DNA of 64,000 bases. Origin: Heterostelium multicystogenum (taxonomy: Eukaryota > Evosea > Eumycetozoa > Acytosteliales > Acytosteliaceae). The notes beneath the pieces were generated by a model. That model worked only from the letters and a program-made list of their open reading frames with translations. It was not told the DNA's origin and searched no databases. This document shows, piece after piece, positions 60,590 to 64,000 of this stretch; the stretch's first letter is position 1, and every line of letters begins with the position of its first letter. Made by a program: the position numbers and the translations under genes. Location of the stretch: positions 1 through 64,000 of the forward strand of contig RCNN01000041.1 of NCBI GenBank assembly GCA_003667245.1, written 5' to 3'.

Positions 60590-61703
60590 CTAATTCTTCT
60601 TTTGTAGGACAATAAGTGCTGGGAAGAAGGACTTCTTTGGATTCTGTACCTTGGAAATTTTGATCTCCAATTGAGAGGTGATTTTCTCCCAATCTTCAAG
60701 CGATCTTTCCTTTCCATTGGTCAATTGTAGGAGTTCTAAACATTGATTAATGGTTAGTTTGTATTATAATAATGATAGTAATAATTGGCTACTTACTAAG
60801 ATCAATCCAAACTCTTTCGCCGATTTGTTGGTTCTTTTCATCGAGTAAGAAGTCATAGATGTATACTCTTGATGTTGGCTTCATTACTTTCTGAATATTT
60901 TTGAGAATAGTGGTTGTAGTCTCATCATCGTAGTGGGCAACAGTTTGGAAAATGTAGATGTCGGCCACTGGTAGAGGACCATTGATGTAATCACCTTCTT
61001 CGTCCTTGATTCTTTGGTCACGGGACTTGGGAATTCCTACTTTTTTGGATAGGTCCATTACAATTGGCATATCAAAGTTGATAAGGGTTTTTATGACTTC
61101 CTTGTGGCTAGATCTGGATTTAATCAAAATGTCCAAGAGCATTCCTTGTCCACCACCGATATCAACGATGGTTTCACAGTTGGAACTGAAATCACTCATT
61201 TCAATCAGAGCTGGTCCAAAGCCCTTGAGATAACCGGTCATAGCGCTGAAATATTGCTCTCTCTCCTCTTTGTTGTCCTTCAAATACTCCCACATGTTTG
61301 GCTTTCCAACCAATTTGTTGAGATCAGAACGACCCTTGATGATGGTAGATGCCAAATCGGACCAGATTCCATAGCCGAGTTGACCACCATGAATTAAAAT
61401 AATATCACGATAGTTTGGATCGCAGAGTACCAGCGATTGTGGAGTGTGGACAAAGACTCTTCTTTCAGTCTCTTTAAAGATACCCATGGTGGATAATGGA
61501 CGCAACAAGCGGTATAAAGCATTTGGACAGCATTGCAACTCTTTAGCCAACTGGTCGACTGGCTTTGGAACGGTTGGCTCCAAATAATTTGGAACATCCA
61601 AATGGCACAAGGTGAAGACAGCACGAGATTTTTCCAGTCCATCACTAAGATGGCTGATCAATTCAATTGGATTTCCGACTTCAGAGTAATCTTTAGATTC
61701 CAT
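60590..61703 (-). CDS. SAM-dependent O-methyltransferase (plant-type COMT family)
   Basis: About 350 aa in two exons; intron 60736-60796 joins in frame. An N-terminal winged-helix dimerisation region (LAKELQCCPNALYRLLRPLS) precedes the catalytic domain. Its SAM-binding motif is VDIGGGQGMLLDILIKS, followed by FDMPIVMDLSKK and DIYIFQTVAHYDDE, then the C-terminal motif MKPTSRVYIYDFLLDEKNQQ. In Dictyostelium, related enzymes include DmtA, which methylates the polyketide signal DIF-1 precursor. Length and motif order match. No frame breaks. Its start lies close to the divergent Asn-rich membrane protein gene. The substrate is unknown; the nearby PKS suggests a polyketide but does not show it. Confidence 0.88.
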
Positions 61704-62175
61704 TTTAATTAATAATAGTTTGGTATAAATGTAGATTTTATAAAGATAGTTTATTAAATGATATTCTTAGAGTTTGTGTATTTAAGTTTTGAATGAATTA
61801 CAATATCCTTGGAACAATCCATTTTATAGTGTAAAGTTTGGATAAATAAAAATAAAATATTAATTTTCATATATAATGATAGAAATGTGATAGATTATCC
61901 AAGTTTTAAAGGTGTAGATTTATATCACTAAAAAAGTTGATCCAACGGACAAATTAGGAAAATGCAACTTTGATCGATTTTGAATGATTTTTAATTTGTT
62001 TTGTTTTTTGTTTTTTGTGAATTATTTGCACAGGGGCTAAAACTCAATTGATTGATTGAGCAGTTTTCCAATTACAACTATTTTCGACGAATTTAATAAT
62101 AAATATAATCATAATTACTTATTTAGTTACAGAACAAATCTTTGTATTTCCTTCACTTTTTATTACTTTAGAGAG
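61704..62175. promoter_or_regulatory. Divergent promoter region
   Basis: A 472-bp spacer between the O-methyltransferase start and the Asn-rich membrane protein. It has T runs and a possible splice acceptor (TTTAG at 62167-62171) just before the second gene's ATG, which may mark the end of a 5'-UTR intron. Confidence 0.45.
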
Positions 62176-63376
62176 ATGACTTGTTGTGTAGTTTCTTCGA
62201 TGGACTTTACACATGGCATCTTTAATATCGATTTGTGTATGACTCCGAGACTCGATGACAATTTCTTTGAGACATACACGTGTGTAAATCAAATGGGCAC
62301 TGATACTTTCACTCGTACTCCAATCTGTGAGAAGTGTACAAGTAAGATTACCACTGGTGGTATTGTCATTATTGTTGTTGCCTCGGTCATTGCACTCCTT
62401 ATTTGCACTGCAATCTCAGTTTGTATCTACAAATGTCAAAAGTCAAATAGTGCCCGTAAAAAGAAACCAACCGCCAACAAGAATATTCAACAGGAACTAT
62501 CTGTACCTCTACTGGAAGCTCCTAATCCCTATAATCCTCCACTAGTTAATCAAAACCCAACACGACAACCTCACTATCCTCCTCCGCATTCGAACTACGC
62601 TGCTCAGCCAACAAACAACTACGACCATCCTGACTTCACTAGAAGCAATGAAAGCAACAAATTCAATTATATAAATGGCTTCCACAACTTCAATACCGAA
62701 CAATTCAATAGAATTGATATTGATACAGGCTCAAATATAATCAAAAACAACAACAACAACAACAAAAACAACAACAACAATAGCAATAATAACAATAATT
62801 ACAATGATAAAAACAACAGTAGCAACATTGTTATAAGTAATATAGATAATCAAAGATATTTGCATGATATATCACTGGACAATGAAATCTTTGGAGAAAC
62901 TGATAACAACGATCTTAATCACACTTTTACAAAGCCCAATATTAATACCAATAGTAATGGTCATTTAAAAATGAATCTAAATAACAATAACTATATCAAC
63001 AACAACAATTACAATTATAACAATAATAATAATAGCAATAATAATAATAATAATAATAATAATATCAATGTAAATAGTAATACTTATAATAGCAATAATA
63101 ATAATAATAACAATTATAACAATAACAATAACAACAATAATTGGCAACAAAACGATGTTCACAGAAGACTAGACAGCATTGATTTTAATAAAGAGAAAAA
63201 AAATGGCTTTCGAAAATGAGAGTAGATATGAAACTCCTTTACCTCCTCCTCCTCCTCTGATCAATCCTCAGACAAATCGAGCCCAGCGTCAGGCACCAAG
63301 TAGACTAGGTATTCCAAATGAAACACAATCTCCAAGCAATACAAATGAAAATAATGAAAATACCAATTTCCTTTAA
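62176..63376 (+). CDS. Single-pass membrane protein with Asn-rich cytoplasmic tail, function unknown
   Basis: About 400 aa. The start at MTCCVVSSMDF was chosen because it follows a possible splice acceptor; longer non-ATG upstream frames exist. A short Cys-containing external part precedes one TM helix (TTGGIVIIVVASVIALLICT), followed by a basic stop-transfer (KCQKSNSARKKK). The tail has a Pro/Tyr segment (NPTRQPHYPPPHSNYAAQ), then a ~130-residue Asn-dominated region. After an A8-run frame break near 63205, an ETPLPPPPPLINPQ segment ends the protein. No family recognised. Signalling adaptor motifs (proline-rich) are possible but unproven. Confidence 0.65.
62740..63145 (+). repeat. Coding poly-Asn tract
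   Basis: AAC/AAT codon runs interrupted by Ser, Tyr, Ile and Asp codons within the membrane protein gene. This is a common feature of dictyostelid proteins. The opposite strand reads as an artefactual Ile/Val-rich frame. Confidence 0.85.
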
Positions 63377-63674
63377 TGTACAAATAATTAATAAGCATAA
63401 ATATGAACTTCAATAATAATAATTAATTTTTTGTTTTTTTTAATAATACTAATGAATAAATAAGAATGTCTATGAAATACATATCTCGATAGACTTACCC
63501 TTTTGGGATAAACACGAATTCACAAAAAATGTTGTACAACATTCAAAATTAAAAGTTGGGGTTTATTGTTTTTTAGTAGCTACCAATGAGGGGAATATTA
63601 ATGAGGGAATTCATAATATTATAGATTATTATTATTATTATTCAAATCTAAATAAGTAAATGTATTGTAAATGA

Positions 63675-64000
63675 ATGGAGTCTTCAATTAGAACACTACC
63701 CAAAGAGGAAATGAGTGATGAATCAACAGTGAACACTACTGAGAATAATAATAATAATACTAATAATAATAAGTATGAAATCCAAGGATGCAGTACAATC
63801 GACCCGGAAGTCGCAAGAAAAGTACTAAAGAATAAGGTTTTACTGTTTGCAATTACACAACGTTTTCCTCTACTGTTGATGTCACCGTTGAGCATTAACA
63901 TAGCCAAAAACACTCATCAAACACAATGGATTTATCCTAATTCACCTGAAGGGGATTTGGAGCTACAGTTGGTCGATGATATCAATCTACCGGGCGTTAC
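63675..64000 (+). CDS. N-terminal part of an unrecognised gene, cut by window end
   Basis: An open frame runs from an ATG at 63675 to the window end (108 codons). It starts MESSIRTLPKEEMSDES, has an Asn/Thr run, then ordinary globular-looking sequence (IDPEVARKVLKNKVLLFAIT and WIYPNSPEGDLELQLVDDIN). No domain is recognisable from this fragment. An ATG at 63671 in another frame stops after six codons, which supports the chosen start. Confidence 0.6.
   Translation, partial: MESSIRTLPKEEMSDESTVNTTENNNNNTNNNKYEIQGCSTIDPEVARKVLKNKVLLFAITQRFPLLLMSPLSINIAKNTHQTQWIYPNSPEGDLELQLVDDINLPGV

Noticed and set aside
62977..63162. Minus-strand Ile/Val-rich frame
   Set aside because: Complement of the poly-Asn tract of the membrane protein gene.
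1..64000. tRNA, rRNA or CRISPR features
   Set aside because: No tRNA T-loop/acceptor pattern, no rRNA-like sequence and no regularly spaced repeats were found by eye on either strand.

Overview
The window looks like nuclear DNA of a dictyostelid social amoeba. Intergenic DNA is very AT-rich, introns are short (about 55-170 bp) with GTA(A/T)GT donors, coding regions carry CAA/AAC homopolymer tracts, and several gene families are typical of Dictyostelia (Grl receptors, single-module PKS, Ser-Gly cysteine proteinase, plant-type O-methyltransferase). The species cannot be named from the sequence alone. About 22 protein genes plus some remnants are visible. I see no rRNA, tRNA, CRISPR array or clear transposon.

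Layout. 0.4-0.8 kb: a small Cys-rich putative secreted protein (-). 1.2-6.5 kb: a large fimbrin-like protein (-) with an NDR-kinase-type N-terminal module, long coiled coils and four CH domains. 7.6-9.1 kb: a RING/B-box protein (-). 9.1-11.8 kb: gene-poor. 11.8-14.2 kb: an Asteroid-type PIN/XPG-like protein (-). 14.9-21.1 kb, all (+): a two-TM membrane protein, a long mitochondrial helical-repeat-like protein, and DDRGK1. 21.3-23.4 kb: an SRI-domain SR-like protein (-). 23.8-26.9 kb: an MTMR14 phosphatase (-). 29.1-30.3 kb: an oxysterol-binding protein (+). 30.3-32.9 kb: mostly noncoding, with possible remnants. 32.9-35.2 kb: a Grl receptor (+). 35.5-37.3 kb: Rrp7 (-). 37.6-38.5 kb: an ARL6IP4-like RS protein (+). 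38.6-39.4 kb: HINT (-). 40.1-42.5 kb: pescadillo (+). 42.5-43.7 kb: a syntaxin (-). 45.1-46.4 kb: a cysteine proteinase with Ser-Gly insert (-). 47.6-58.9 kb: a reducing polyketide synthase flanked on both sides by paralogous aquaporin-family genes (+). 59.2-60.5 kb: a DTW-domain protein (+). 60.6-61.7 kb: an O-methyltransferase (-). 62.2-63.4 kb: an Asn-rich single-pass membrane protein (+). 63.7 kb to the end: the start of another gene (+).

How genes work together. Two ribosome-biogenesis genes (Rrp7, pescadillo) lie within 3 kb of each other. The PKS with flanking channels and a nearby O-methyltransferase resembles a small secondary-metabolism neighbourhood. The rest is ordinary mixed housekeeping.

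Sequence quality matters throughout. Nearly every long gene needs single-base frame corrections, most of them in short A or T runs, while splice sites and active-site motifs stay intact. I treat these as probable sequence errors rather than gene decay, so gene extents below span the frame breaks. The most interesting single object is the NDR-module/coiled-coil/fimbrin fusion.
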